Positions 11,630 through 24,391 of a stretch of 64,000 bases of DNA are shown here, piece after piece (position 1 is the stretch's first letter; each line of letters begins with the position of its first letter). The stretch spans positions 1,924,001-1,988,000 of the forward strand of contig NC_079884.1 of assembly GCF_029227915.1 (NCBI RefSeq), in the 5' to 3' direction. The position numbers and the translations under genes were made by a program. The stretch comes from Hydractinia symbiolongicarpus. Lineage: Eukaryota > Cnidaria > Hydrozoa > Anthoathecata > Hydractiniidae. The notes beneath the pieces were generated by a model, which was not told the origin of the DNA, did no database searches, and saw only the letters and a program-made list of their open reading frames with translations.

Positions 11630-12003
11630 ATGTAGTTTACTGAAAATGGCTCTATTTCTTTAGTGCGCGCTAACGGCTAGAATTAGTACCACAGTAAAAA
11701 ATAACTTACTTATCAAAATTTTCTAATGAAGCGCTACTGCAGAGCCCAGTGTAATTGATGAATTCGAGCAGTCATGTCAAATTAAAAAGAATGTTATTTC
11801 TTGAAATCCAATTGTCTTATTTATCAAATTTATAAGGCCAAAGTCCAAAATCAGTACAATCAAGTCCCAGAGTCAGTCGCTTCACTGTTAAAAGCGATGC
11901 AACCTAGTATTATCAGAAAGATATCGTTAAATACATGTTGGTACGAATATGTGACGCAACCGTTGTAAATCAACCGGACTGATACTGCTAGAAAGTCAGG
12001 GAA
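11630..12003 (+). repeat. S-type monomer body
   Basis: First S unit of the trimer zone; preceding interval 345 bp. It contains CTGCAG and a GAATTC hexamer ('gatgaattcgag'). Confidence 0.85.
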
Positions 12004-13094
12004 ATGTAGTTTTTGAAACTGTCTCTATTTCTTCAGCGCGCGCTAACGGCTACGATTGGTCCCAAAGTACAAAATGACTTATATATTTAATTTTTTTAAT
12101 AAAGCGCTCCCACACCGCCAAGTGTACTCGCTGAGTTTCAGCAATCATGTCAAATTAAGAAGAATGTTAGTTCTTGGAGTCCAATTGTCTTATTTATCCC
12201 ATTTAGGAGGTCAAAGTCCAATTTAAGTTCAATTAAGTCCCACAGTCAATCGTTTCACTGTTAAAAGCGATGCAACCTAGAATTATCAGAAAAATATCGC
12301 TAAATACATGTTGGTACGAATATGTGACGAGACATTTGTAACTCAACCGGACTGATACTGTTAGAAAGACAATGAAATGTAAATTTTGAAACTGTCTCTA
12401 TTTTTTCAGCGCGCGCTAAAGGCTACGATTGGTCCCAAAGTACAAAATGACTTACATATCTAAATTTTTTAATAAAGCGCTCCCACACCGCCCAGTGTAC
12501 TTGCTGAGTTCCAGCAATCATGTCAAATTAAGAAGAATGTTAGTTCTTGGAGTCCAATTGCCTCAAATGTCACATATATAACGTCAAAGTCCAAAATAAG
12601 TCCAATTAAGTCCCACAGTCAATCGTTGCACTGTTAAAAGCGATGCAACTTAGCAATATCGAAAAAATTTCACTAAATACATGTTGGTAGGAATATGTGA
12701 CGCAACCGTTGTAACTCAAACGAATTGATACCGCTAGAAAGTCAATGAAATGTAGTTTTTGAAACTGTTTCCATTTCTTCAGCGCGCGCTAACGGCTAGG
12801 ATTGATCCCTCAGTAAAAAATGACTTACTTATCTACACCCTCAAACAAAGCGCTACCACAGCGCCCAGTGTAATAGCTGAGTTCCAGCAATCATGTCAAA
12901 TGAATAAGAATGTTGTTTCTTGGAGTCCAATTGCCTCACTTATCACATTTATAATGTCAAAGCCCAAAATCAGTTCAATTAACTCCCACAGTCATTCGCT
13001 TCACTGTTACAAGCGATACAACTTAGTAATATCGGCAAAATATCACTAAATACATGTTGGTACAAATATGTGACGCAGCCGTTGTAACTCAAAC

Positions 13095-13468
13095 ATGTAG
13101 TTTACTGAATATGGCTCTATTTCTTTAGTGCGCGCTAACGGCTATAATTAGTCCCACAGTAAAAAATAACTTACATATCTAAATTTTCTAATGAAGCGCT
13201 ACTGCAGAGCCCAGTGTAATTGATGAATTCGAGCAGTCATGTCAAATTAAAAAGAATGTTATTTCTTGAAATCCAATTGTCTTATTTATCACCTTTATAA
13301 GGCCAAAGTCCAAAATCAGTTCAATCATGTCCCAGAGTCAATCGCTTCACTGTTAAAAGCGATGCAACCTAGTATTATCAGAAAAATATCGTTAAATACA
13401 TGTTGGTACGAAAATGTGACGCAACCGTTGTAACTCAAACGGTTTGATACCGCTGGAAAGTCAATGAA
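13095..13468 (+). repeat. S-type monomer body
   Basis: Preceding interval 345 bp; 'tataattagtccc' variant, CTGCAG and GAATTC present. Duplicated at 19299. Confidence 0.85.
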
Positions 13469-14186
13469 ATGTAGTTTTTGAAACTGTTTCCTTTTCTTCA
13501 GCGCGCGCTAACGGCTAGGATTGGTACCACAGTAAAAAATGGCTTACTTATCTACACTTTCAAATAAAGCACTACCACAGCACCCAGTGTAATCGCTGAG
13601 TTCCAGCAATAAGCTCAAATTAAGAAGAATGTTAGTTCTTGGAGTCCAATTGCCTCATTTGTCACATATATAACGTAAAAGTCCAAAATAAGTCCAATTA
13701 AGTCCCACAGTCAATCGTTTCACTGTTAAAAGCGATACAACTTAGCAACATCGGAAAAATATCACTAAATACATGTTGGTAGGAATATGTGACGCAACCG
13801 TTGTAACTCAAACCGATTGATACTGTTAGAAAGTCAATGAAATGTAGTTTTTGAAACTGTTTCCATTTCTTTAGCGCGCGCTAACGGCTAGGATTGATCC
13901 CTCAGTAAAAAATGACTTACTTATCTACACCTTCAAACAAAGCGCTACCACAGCGCCCAGTGTAATAGCTGAGTTCCAGCAATCAGGTCAAATGAAGAAG
14001 AATTTTATTTCTTGGAGTCCAATTGCCTCACTTATCACATTTATAAGGTCAAAGCCCAAAATCAGTTCAATTAACTCCCACAGTCAATCGCTTCAATGTT
14101 ACAAGCGATACAACTTAGTAATATCGGAAAAATATCACTAAATACATGTTGGTACAAATATGTGACGCAACCGTTGTAACTCAAAC

Positions 14187-14561
14187 ATGTAGTTTACTGA
14201 AAATGGCTCTATTTCTTTAGTGCGCGCTAACGGCTAGAATTAGTACCACAGTAAAAAATAACTTACTTATCAAAATTTTCTAATGAAGCGCTACTGCAGA
14301 GCCCAGTGTAATTGATGAATTCGAGCAGTCATGTCAAATTAAAAAGAATGTTATTTCTTCAAATCCAATTGTCTTATTTATCACATTTATAAGGCCAAAG
14401 TCCAAAATCAGTTCAATCAAGTCCCAGAGTCAATCGCTTCACTGTTAAGAGCGATGCAACCTAGTATTATCAGAAAAAATATCGTTAAATACATGTTGGT
14501 ACGAAAATGTGACGCAACCGTTGTAACTCAAACGGTTTGATACCGCTGGAAAGTCAATGAA
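14187..14561 (+). repeat. S-type monomer body
   Basis: Preceding interval 345 bp; 'gaattagtaccac' variant with one extra A near 14480. Duplicated at 20391, including the extra A. Confidence 0.85.
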
Positions 14562-16025
14562 ATGTAGTTTTTGAAACTGTTTCCTTTTCTTCAGCGCGCG
14601 CTAACGGCTAGGATTGGTACCACAGTAAAAAATGGCCTACTTATCTACACTTTCAAATAAAGCACTACCACAGCACCCAGTGTAATCGCTGAGTTCCAGC
14701 AATAAGCTCAAATTAAGAAGAATGTTTGTTCTTGGAGTCCATTGCCTCATTTGTCACATATATAACGTCAAAGTCCAAAATAAGTCCAATTAAGTCCCAC
14801 AGTCAATCGTTTCACTGTTAAAAGCGATACAACTTAGCAACATCGGAAAAATATCACTAAATACATGTTGGTAGGAATATGTGACGCAACTGTTGTAACT
14901 CAAACAGAATGATACTGTTAGAAAGTCAATGAAATGTAGTTTTTGAAACTGTTTCCATTTCTTCAGCGCGCGCTAACGGCTAGGATTGATCCCTCAGTAA
15001 AAAATGACTTACTTATCTACACCTTCAAACAAAGCGCTTCCACAGCGCCCAGTGTAATAGCTGAGTTCCAGCAATCATGTCAAATGAAGAAGAATGTTAT
15101 TTCTTGGAGTACAATTGCCTCACTTATCACATTTATAATGTCAAAGCCCAAAATCAGTTCAATTAACTCCCACAGTCATTCGCTTCACTGTTACAAGCGA
15201 TACAACTTAGTAATATCGGCAAAATATCACTAAATACATGTTGGTACAAATATGTGACGCAACCGTTGTAACTCAAACATGTAGTTTACTGAAAATGGCT
15301 CTATTTCTTTAGTGCGCGCTAACGGCTATAATTAGTCCCACAGTAAAAATTAACTTACATATCTAAATTTTCTAATGAAGCGCTACTGCAGAGCCCAGTG
15401 TAATTGATGAATTCGAGCAGTCATGTCAAATTAAAAAGAATGTTATTTCTTGAAATCCAATTGTCTTATTTATCACATTTATAAGGCCAAAATCCAAAAT
15501 CAGTTCAATCAAGTCCCAGAGTCAATCGCTTCACTGTTAAAAGCGATGCAACCTAGTATTATCAGAAAAATATCGTTAAATACATGTTGGTAAGAAAATG
15601 TGACGCAACCGTTGTAACTCAAACGGTTTGATACCGCTGGAAAGTCAATGAAATGTAGTTTTTGAAACTGTTTCCTTTTCTTCAGCGCGCGCTAACGGCT
15701 AGGATTGATCCCTCAGTAAAAAATGACTTACTTATCTACACCTTCAAACAAAGCACTACCACAGCACCCAGTGTAATCGCTGAGTTCCAGCAACAAGCTC
15801 AAATTAAGAAGAATGTTAGTTCTTGGAGTCCAATTGCCTCATTTGTCACATATATAACGTCAAAGTCCAAAATAAGTCCAATTAAGTCCCACAGTCAATC
15901 GTTTCACTGTTAAAAGCGATACAACTTAGCAACATCGGAAAAATATCACTAAATACATGTTGGTAGGAATATGTGACGCAACTGTTGTAACTCAAACAGA
16001 TTGATACTGATAGAAAGTCAATGAA
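14562..16025 (+). repeat. 1464-bp tandem duplication, unit 1
   Basis: Four monomers (372+345+374+373 bp) are followed directly by a second copy. Private variants recur exactly 1464 bp on: 'tgtttgttcttgg', 'gtccattgcc' lacking one A, 'aaaaattaac', 'ggccaaaatcc', 'ggtaagaaaatg' and 'ggagtacaatt'. I found no difference in the stretches compared. The left end is ambiguous within the shared sequence next to the phase mark. Confidence 0.9.
15279..15652 (+). repeat. S-type monomer body
   Basis: S member of the 1464-bp unit 1, with private 'aaaaattaac'. Confidence 0.87.
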
Positions 16026-17489
16026 ATGTAGTTTTTGAAACTGTTTCCTTTTCTTCAGCGCGCGCTAACGGCTAGGATTGGTACCACAGTAAAAAATGGC
16101 CTACTTATCTACACTTTCAAATAAAGCACTACCACAGCACCCAGTGTAATCGCTGAGTTCCAGCAATAAGCTCAAATTAAGAAGAATGTTTGTTCTTGGA
16201 GTCCATTGCCTCATTTGTCACATATATAACGTCAAAGTCCAAAATAAGTCCAATTAAGTCCCACAGTCAATCGTTTCACTGTTAAAAGCGATACAACTTA
16301 GCAACATCGGAAAAATATCACTAAATACATGTTGGTAGGAATATGTGACGCAACTGTTGTAACTCAAACAGAATGATACTGTTAGAAAGTCAATGAAATG
16401 TAGTTTTTGAAACTGTTTCCATTTCTTCAGCGCGCGCTAACGGCTAGGATTGATCCCTCAGTAAAAAATGACTTACTTATCTACACCTTCAAACAAAGCG
16501 CTTCCACAGCGCCCAGTGTAATAGCTGAGTTCCAGCAATCATGTCAAATGAAGAAGAATGTTATTTCTTGGAGTACAATTGCCTCACTTATCACATTTAT
16601 AATGTCAAAGCCCAAAATCAGTTCAATTAACTCCCACAGTCATTCGCTTCACTGTTACAAGCGATACAACTTAGTAATATCGGCAAAATATCACTAAATA
16701 CATGTTGGTACAAATATGTGACGCAACCGTTGTAACTCAAACATGTAGTTTACTGAAAATGGCTCTATTTCTTTAGTGCGCGCTAACGGCTATAATTAGT
16801 CCCACAGTAAAAATTAACTTACATATCTAAATTTTCTAATGAAGCGCTACTGCAGAGCCCAGTGTAATTGATGAATTCGAGCAGTCATGTCAAATTAAAA
16901 AGAATGTTATTTCTTGAAATCCAATTGTCTTATTTATCACATTTATAAGGCCAAAATCCAAAATCAGTTCAATCAAGTCCCAGAGTCAATCGCTTCACTG
17001 TTAAAAGCGATGCAACCTAGTATTATCAGAAAAATATCGTTAAATACATGTTGGTAAGAAAATGTGACGCAACCGTTGTAACTCAAACGGTTTGATACCG
17101 CTGGAAAGTCAATGAAATGTAGTTTTTGAAACTGTTTCCTTTTCTTCAGCGCGCGCTAACGGCTAGGATTGATCCCTCAGTAAAAAATGACTTACTTATC
17201 TACACCTTCAAACAAAGCACTACCACAGCACCCAGTGTAATCGCTGAGTTCCAGCAACAAGCTCAAATTAAGAAGAATGTTAGTTCTTGGAGTCCAATTG
17301 CCTCATTTGTCACATATATAACGTCAAAGTCCAAAATAAGTCCAATTAAGTCCCACAGTCAATCGTTTCACTGTTAAAAGCGATACAACTTAGCAACATC
17401 GGAAAAATATCACTAAATACATGTTGGTAGGAATATGTGACGCAACTGTTGTAACTCAAACAGATTGATACTGATAGAAAGTCAATGAA
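16026..17489 (+). repeat. 1464-bp tandem duplication, unit 2
   Basis: Second copy of 14562-16025, at offset 1464. At 17490 the sequence departs: the 'tttcctttt' of the unit start becomes 'tttccattt'. The bases just before 16026 and 17490 match each other ('actgatagaaag') but differ from those before 14562 ('ccgctggaaag'), which fixes the direction of the duplication boundary. Confidence 0.9.
16743..17116 (+). repeat. S-type monomer body
   Basis: S member of the 1464-bp unit 2. No difference from 15279-15652 was seen. Confidence 0.87.
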
Positions 17490-17834
17490 ATGTAGTTTTT
17501 GAAACTGTTTCCATTTCTTCAGCGCGCGCTAACGGCTAGGATTGATCCCTCAGTAAAAAATGACTTACTTATCTACACCTTCAAACAAAGCACTACCACA
17601 GCACCCAGTGTAATCGCTGAGTTCCAGCAATAAGCTCAAATTAAGAAGAATGTTAGTTCTTGGAGTCCAATTGTCTCATTTGTCACATTTATAACGTCAA
17701 AGTCCAAAATAAGTTCAATTAGGTCCCACAGTCAATCGTTTCACTGTTAAAAGCGATACAACTTAGTAATATCGGAAAAATATCACTAAATACATGTTGG
17801 TACAAGTATGTGACGCAACCGTTGCAACTCAAAC

Positions 17835-18208
17835 ATGTAGTTTACTGAAAATGGCTCTATTTCTTCAGTGCGCGCTAACGGCTAGGATTGGTATCACAGT
17901 AAAAAATGACTTAATTATCTAAATTTTTTAATGAAGCGCTACTGCAGAGCCCAGTGTAATCGAGCAGATCCAGCAATCATGTCAAATTAAAAAGAATGTT
18001 ATTTCTTGTTATCCAATTGTTTCATTTATCACATTTATGAGGTCAAAGTCCAAAATCAGTTCAATTAAGTCCCACAGTCAATCGTTTCACTGTTAAAAGC
18101 GATGCAACCTAGTAATATCAGAAAAATATCGCTAAATACAAGTTGGTACGAAAATGTGACGCAACCGTTGTAACTCAACCGGACTGATTCTGTCAGAAAG
18201 TCAAGGAA
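17835..18208 (+). repeat. S-type monomer body, divergent
   Basis: Preceding interval 345 bp. CTGCAG is present but GAATTC is lost ('cgagcagatcc'). This subtype is closer to the S bodies of the 23-27 kb zone. Confidence 0.83.
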
Positions 18209-19298
18209 ATGTAGTTTTTGAAACTGTCTCTATTTCTTCAGCGCGCCCTAACGGCTACGATTGGTCCCACAGTACAAAATGACTTACTTATCTGCACTTT
18301 CAAATGAAGCGCTATACAGCGCCCAGTGTAATCGCAGAGTTCAAGCAATAAGCGCAAGTTAAGAAGAATGTTAGTTCTTGGAGTCCAATTGGCTTATTTG
18401 TCACATTTATAACGTCAAAGTCCAAAATAAGTTCAATTAGGTCCCACAGTCAATCGTTTCACTGTTAAAAGCGATACAACTTTGTAATATCAGAAAAGTA
18501 TCCCTAAATACATGTTGGTACGAATATGTGACGCAACCGTTGTTACTCAAGCGGATTGAAACCGCTAAAAAGTCAAGGGAATGTAGTTTTTGAAACTGTC
18601 TCTATTCCTTCAGCGCGCGCTAACGGCTACGATTGGTCCCACAGTACAAAATGACTTACTAATCTACACTTTCAAATGAAGTGCTACACAGCGCCCAGTG
18701 TAATCGCAGAGTTCCAGCAATCATGTCAAATTAAGAAGAATGTTAGTTCTTAAAGTCCAATTGTCTCATTTATCACATTTAAGAGGTCAAAAGTCTAAAA
18801 TCAGTTTAATTAAATCCCGCAGTCAATCGTATCACTGGTAAAAGCGATGCAACCTAGTAATGTCAGAAAAATATCGCTAAATACATGTTGGCACGAATAT
18901 GTGACGCAACCGTTGTAACTCAACCGGACTAATACTGTTAGAAAGTCAATGAAATGTAGTTTTTGAAACTGTCTCTATTTCTACAGCGCGCGCTAACGGC
19001 TACGATTGGTCCCACAGTACAAAATGACTTATTTATCTAAATTTTTGAATAAAGCGCTCCCACACCGCCCAGTGCAATCGCCGAGTTCCAGCAATCATGT
19101 CGAATTAAGAAGAATGTTTTCTCTTGGAGTCCAATTGCCTCATTAATCACATTTATCAGGTCAAAGTCCAAAATCAGTTCAATTAACTCCCACAGCCAAT
19201 CGTTTCACTGTTACAAGCGATACAACTTAGTAATATCGGAAAAATATCACTAAATACATGTTGGTACAAGTATGTGACGCAAATGTCGCAACTCAAAC
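18209..19298 (+). repeat. Spacer trimer between the two trimer blocks
   Basis: Three monomers (18209, 18581, 18954). The last carries 'ctacagcgc', 'tttttgaataaag' and 'gtgcaatcgccgag'. About 18.6-19.26 kb recurs at 22.24-22.9 kb at offset 3649-3650, and the same monomer type seeds the zone from 22.6 to 26.5 kb. Confidence 0.75.
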
Positions 19299-19672
19299 AT
19301 GTAGTTTACTGAAAATGGCTCTATTTCTTCAGTGCGCGCTAACGGCTATAATTAGTCCCACAGTAAAAAATAACTTACATATCTAAATTTTCTAATGAAG
19401 CGCTACTGCAGAGCCCAGTGTAATTGATGAATTCGAGCAGTCATGTCAAATTAAAAAGAATGTTATTTCTTGAAATCCAATTGTCTTATTTATCACATTT
19501 ATAAGGCCAAAGTCCTAAATCAGTTCAATCATGTCCCAGAGTCAATCGCTTCACTGTTAAAAGCGATGCAACCTAGTATTATCAGAAAAATATCGTTAAA
19601 TACATGTTGGTACGAAAATGTGACGCAACCGTTGTAACTCAAACGGTTTGATACCGCTGGAAAGTCAATGAA
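19299..19672 (+). repeat. S-type monomer body
   Basis: Duplicate of 13095-13468 at offset 6204. The bases upstream of the phase mark differ ('aaatgtcgcaac'), so the duplication edge lies here. Confidence 0.84.
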
Positions 19673-20390
19673 ATGTAGTTTTTGAAACTGTTTCCTTTTC
19701 TTCAGCGCGCGCTAACGGCTAGGATTGATACCACAGTAAAAAATGGCTTACTTATCTACACTTTCAAATAAAGCACTACCACAGCACCCAGTGTAATCGC
19801 TGAGTTCCAGCAATAAGCTCAAATTAAGAAGAATGTTAGTTCTTGGAGTCCAATTGCCTCATTTGTCACATATATAACGTAAAAGTCCAAAATAAGTCCA
19901 ATTAAGTCCCACAGTCAATCGTTTCACTGTTAAAAGCGATACAACTTAGCAACATCGGAAAAATATCACTAAATACATGTTGGTAGGAATATGTGACGCA
20001 ACCGTTGTAACTCAAACCGATTGATACTGTTAGAAAGTCAATGAAATGTAGTTTTTGAAACTGTTTCCATTTCTTTAGCGCGCGCTAACGGCTAGGATTG
20101 ATCCCTCAGTAAAAAATGACTTACTTATCTACACCTTCAAACAAAGCGCTACCACAGCGCCCAGTGTAATAGCTGAGTTCCAGCAATTAGGTCAAATGAA
20201 GAAGAATGTTATTTCTTGGAGTCCAATTGCCTCACTTATCACATTTATAAGGTCAAAGCCCAAAATCAGTTCAATTAACTCCCACAGTCAATCGCTTTAA
20301 TGTTACAAACGATACAACTTAGTAATATCGGAAAAATATCACTAAACACATGTTGGTACAAATATGCGACGCAACCGTTGTAACTCAAAC

Positions 20391-20765
20391 ATGTAGTTTA
20401 CTGAAAATGGCTCTATTTCTTTAGTGCGCGCTAACGGCTAGAATTAGTACCACAGTAAAAAATAACTTACTTATCAAAATTTTCTAATGAAGCGCTACTG
20501 CAGAGCCCAGTGTAATTGATGAATTCGAGCAGTCATGTCAAATTAAAAAGAATGTTATTTCTTGAAATCCAATTGTCTTATTTATCACATTCATAAGGCC
20601 AAAGTCCAAAATCAGTTCAATCAAGTCCCAGAGTCAATCGCTTCACTGTTAAAAGCGATGCAACCTAGTATTATCAGAAAAAATATCGTTAAATACATGT
20701 TGGTACGAAAATGTGACGCAACCGTTGTAACTCAAACGGTTTGATACCGCTGGAAAGTCAATGAA
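20391..20765 (+). repeat. S-type monomer body
   Basis: Duplicate of 14187-14561, 375 bp, sharing its extra A. Confidence 0.84.
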
Positions 20766-21110
20766 ATGTAGTTTTTGAAACTGTTTCCATTTCTTCAGCG
20801 CGCGCTAACGGCTAGGATTGATCCCTCAGTAAAAAATGACTTACTTATCTACACCTTCAAACAAAGCGCTTCCACAGCGCCCAGTGTAGTAGCTGAGTTC
20901 CAGCAATCATGTCAAATGAAGAAGAATGTTATTTCTTGGAGTCCAATTGCCTCATTTATCACATTTATAATGTCAAAGCCCAAAATTAGTTCAATTAACT
21001 CCAACAGTCATTCGCTTCACTGTTACAAGCGATACAACTTAGTAATATCGGCAAAATATCACTACATACATGTTGGTACAAATATGTGACGCAAGCGTTG
21101 TAACTCAAAC

Positions 21111-21484
21111 ATGTAGTTTACTGAATATGGCTCTATTTCTTTAGTGCGCGCTAACGGCTATAATTAGTCCCACAGTAAAAAGTAACTTACATATCTAAAT
21201 TTTCTAATGAAGCGCTACTGCAGAGCCCAGTGTAATTGATGAATTCGAGCAGTCATGTCAAATTAAAAAGAATGTTATTTCTTGAAATCCAATTGTCTTA
21301 TTTATCACATTTATAAGGCCAAAATCCAAAATCAGTTCAATCAAGTCCCAGAGTCAATCGCTTCACTGTTAAAAGCGATGCAACCTAGTATTATCAGAAA
21401 AATATCGTTAAATACATGTTGGTACGAAAATGTGACGCAACCGTTGTAACTCAAACGGTTTGATACCGCTGGAAAGTCAATGAA
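21111..21484 (+). repeat. S-type monomer body
   Basis: Counterpart of 15279-15652. It is only 720 bp after the previous S junction because one L monomer is missing. Confidence 0.84.
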
Positions 21485-23316
21485 ATGTAGTTTTTGAAAC
21501 TGTTTCCTTTTCTTCAGCGCGCGTTAACGGCTAGGATTGATCCCTCAGTAAAAAATGACTTACTTATCTACACCTTCAAACAAAGCACTACCACAGCACC
21601 CAGTGTAATCCCTGAGTTCCAGCAACAAGCTCAAATTAAGAAGAATGTTAGTTCTTGGAGTCCAATTGCCTCATTTGTCACATATATAACGTCAAAGTCC
21701 AAAATAAGTCCAATTAAGTCCCACAGTCAATCGTTTCACTGTTAAAAGCGATACAACTTAGCAACATCGGAAAAATATCACTAAATACATGTTGGTAGGA
21801 ATATGTGACGCAACTGTTGTAACTCAAACAGATTGATACTGATAGAAAGTCAATGAAATGTAGTTTTTGAAACTGTTTCCATTTCTTCAGCGCGCGCTAA
21901 CGGCTAGGATTGATCCCTCAGTAAAAAATGACTTACTTATCTACACCTTCAAACAAAGCACTACCACAGCACCCAGTGTAATCGCTGAGTTCCAGCAATA
22001 ATCTCAAATTAAGAAGAATGTTATTTCTTGGAGTCCAATTGTCTCATTTGTCACATTTATGAGGTCAAAGTCCAAAATCAGTTCAATTAAGTCCCACAGT
22101 CAATCGTTTCACTGTTAAAAGCGATGCAACCTAGTAATATCAGAAAAATATCGCTAAATACAAGTTGGTACGAAAATGTGACGCAACCGTTGTAACTCAA
22201 CCGGACTGATTCTGTCAGAAAGTCAAGGAAATGTAGTTTTTGAAACTGTCTCTATTCCTTCAGCGCGCGCTAACGGCTACGATTGGTCCCACAGTACAAA
22301 ATGACTTACTAATCTACACTTTCAAATGAAGCGCTACACATCGCCCAGTGTAATCGCAGAGTTCCAGCAATCATGTCAAATTAAGAAGAATGTTAGTTCT
22401 TAAAGTCCAATTGTCTCATTTATCACATTTAAGAGGTCAAAGTCCAAAATCAGTTTAATTAAATCCCGCAGTCAATCGTATCACTGGTAAAAGCGATGCA
22501 ACCTAGTAATGTCAGAAAAATATCGCTAAATACATGTTGGCACGAATATGTGACGCAACCGTTGTAACTCAACCGGACTAATACTGTTAGAAAGTCAATG
22601 AAATGTAGTTTTTGAAACTGTCTCTATTTCTACAGCGCGCGCTAACGGCTACGATTGGTCCCACAGTACAAAATGACTTATTTATCTAAATTTTTGAATA
22701 AAGCGCTCCCACACCGCCCAGTGCAATCGCCGAGTTCCAGCAATCATGTCGAATTAAGAAGAATGTTTTCTCTTGGAGTCCAATTGCCTCATTAATCACA
22801 TTTATCAGGTCAAAGTCCAAAATCAGTTCAATTAACTCCCACAGCCAATCGTTTCACTGTTACAAGCGATACAACTTAGTAATATCGGAAAAATATCGCT
22901 AAATGCATGTTGGTGCGAAAATTTGACACAACCGTTGTAACTCAACCGGACTAATACTGTTAGAAAGTCAATGAAATGTAGTTTTTGAAACTGTCTCTAT
23001 TTCTACAGCGCGCACTCACGGCTACGATTGGTCCCACAGTACAAAATGACTTATTTATCTAAATTTTTGAATAAAGCGCTCCCAAACCCCCCAGTGTAAT
23101 CGCCGAGTTCCAGCAATCATGTCGAATTAAGAAAAATGTTTTCTCTTGGAGTCCAATTGCCTCATTTATCACATTTATCAGGTCAAAGTCCAAAATAAGT
23201 CAATTAACTCCCACAGTCAATCGTTTCACTGTTACAAGCGATACAACTTAGTAATATCGGAAAAATATCACTAAATACATGTTGTTACAATGTGACGCAA
23301 CCGTCGCAACACAAAC

Positions 23317-23672
23317 ATGTAGTTTACTGAAAATAGCTCTATTTCTTCAGTGCGCGCTAACGGTAAAAAATGACTTACTTATCTAAATTTTTTAATGAAG
23401 CGCTCCTGCAGAGCCCAGTGTAATCGAGGAATTCCAGCCATCATGTCAAATTAAAAAGAATGTTATTTCTTGATATCCAATTGTCTCACTTATCACATTT
23501 ATGTAGTAAAAGTCCAAAATCAGTTCAATTAAGTCCCACAGTCAATCGTTTCACTGTTAAAAGCGATGAAACCTAGTAATATCAGAAAAATATCGCTAAA
23601 TACATGTTGGTACGAATATGTGACGCAACCGTTGTAACTCAACCGGACTAATACTGTTAGAAAGTCAATGAA
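23317..23672 (+). repeat. S-type monomer body with 18-bp deletion
   Basis: 356 bp. The 18 bp normally found after 'gctaacgg' are absent, so 'acggtaaaaaatgac' is contiguous. The interval before it is 341 bp. CTGCAG present. Confidence 0.85.
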
Positions 23673-24017
23673 ATGTAGTTTTTGAAACTGTCTCTATTTC
23701 TACAGCGCGCGCTAACGGCTACGATTGGTCCCACAGTACAAAATGACTTATTTATCTAAATTTTTGAATAAAGCGCTCCCACACCGCCCAGTGCAATCGC
23801 CGAGTTCCAGCAATCATGTCGAATTAAGAAGAATGTTTTCTCTTGGAGTCCAATTGCCTCATTAATCACATTTATCAGGTCAAAGTCCAAAATTAGTTCA
23901 ATTAACTCCCACAGCCAATCGTTTCACTGTTACAAGCGATACAACTTAGTAATATCGGAAAAATATCACTAAATACATGTTGGTACAAGTATGTGACGCA
24001 AATGTCGCAACTCAAAC

Positions 24018-24391
24018 ATGTAGTTTACTGAAAATGGCTATATTTCTTCAGTGCGCGCTAACGGCTAGGATTGGTATCACAGTAAAAAATGACTTACTTA
24101 TCTAAATTTTTTAATGAAGCGCTACTGCAGAGCCCAGTGTAATCGAGGAATTCCAGCAATCATGTCAAATTAAAAAGAATGTTATTTCTTGATATCCAAT
24201 TGTCTCACTTATCACATTTATGAGGTCAAAGTCCAAAATCAGTTCAATTAAGTCCCACAGTCAATCGTTTCACTGTTAAAAGCGATGCAACCTAGTAATA
24301 TCAGAAAAATATCGCTAAATACATGTTGGTGCGAAAATTTGACACAACCGTTGTAACTCAACCGGACTAATACTGTTAGAAAGTCAATGAA
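24018..24391 (+). repeat. S-type monomer body, without the 18-bp deletion
   Basis: 374 bp, 'ggattggtatcac' retained, CTGCAG present. It is a likely form of the parent of the 18-bp-deleted subtype, since both share 'cgaggaattcc'. Confidence 0.84.

Larger units (their letters stand above)
19299..22060 (+). repeat. Segmental duplicate of 13.1-17.7 kb
   Basis: The offset to the left block is 6204 bp at first (13095 to 19299, 13469 to 19673, 13842 to 20046, 14187 to 20391) and 5832 bp later (14934 to 20766, 15279 to 21111, 15653 to 21485). The monomer at 14562 is missing here, which explains the 372-bp change and the two S junctions only 720 bp apart. The right copy also lacks the 1464-bp duplication, so that duplication probably arose after this block was copied, or was lost here. 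Confidence 0.8.
11285..22230 (+). repeat. Trimeric higher-order repeat zone (L-L-S, 1092 bp)
   Basis: Phase marks: 11285, 11630 S, 12004, 12377, 12750, 13095 S, 13469, 13842, 14187 S, 14562, 14934, 15279 S, 15653, 16026, 16398, 16743 S, 17117, 17490, 17835 S, 18209, 18581, 18954, 19299 S, 19673, 20046, 20391 S, 20766, 21111 S, 21485, 21858. The steps 12750-13842, 13842-14934 and 18954-20046 are each 1092 bp (345+374+373). Register is broken where four-monomer (1464 bp) or two-monomer (720 bp, 20391-21111) units replace the trimer. Third-position monomers here often carry 'gcactaccacagcac'. Confidence 0.87.

Noticed and set aside
12759-13049. Open frames of 83-113 codons sharing a common N-terminal peptide (also at 11285, 14943, 15662, 16407, 17126, 20775, 21494, 55840, 62545, 63289)
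   Set aside because: The frames are the same monomer read repeatedly. Those I checked start at TTG, not ATG, they end within about one monomer, and they are broken by stops or indels in most of the ~173 copies. 373 is not a multiple of three. There is no codon-level conservation argument, domain or upstream signal.
14562-17489. Calling the 1464-bp duplication an assembly error outright
   Set aside because: Real satellites produce such events and the trimer register fits either view. It is reported as a finding with the long-read test that would decide.
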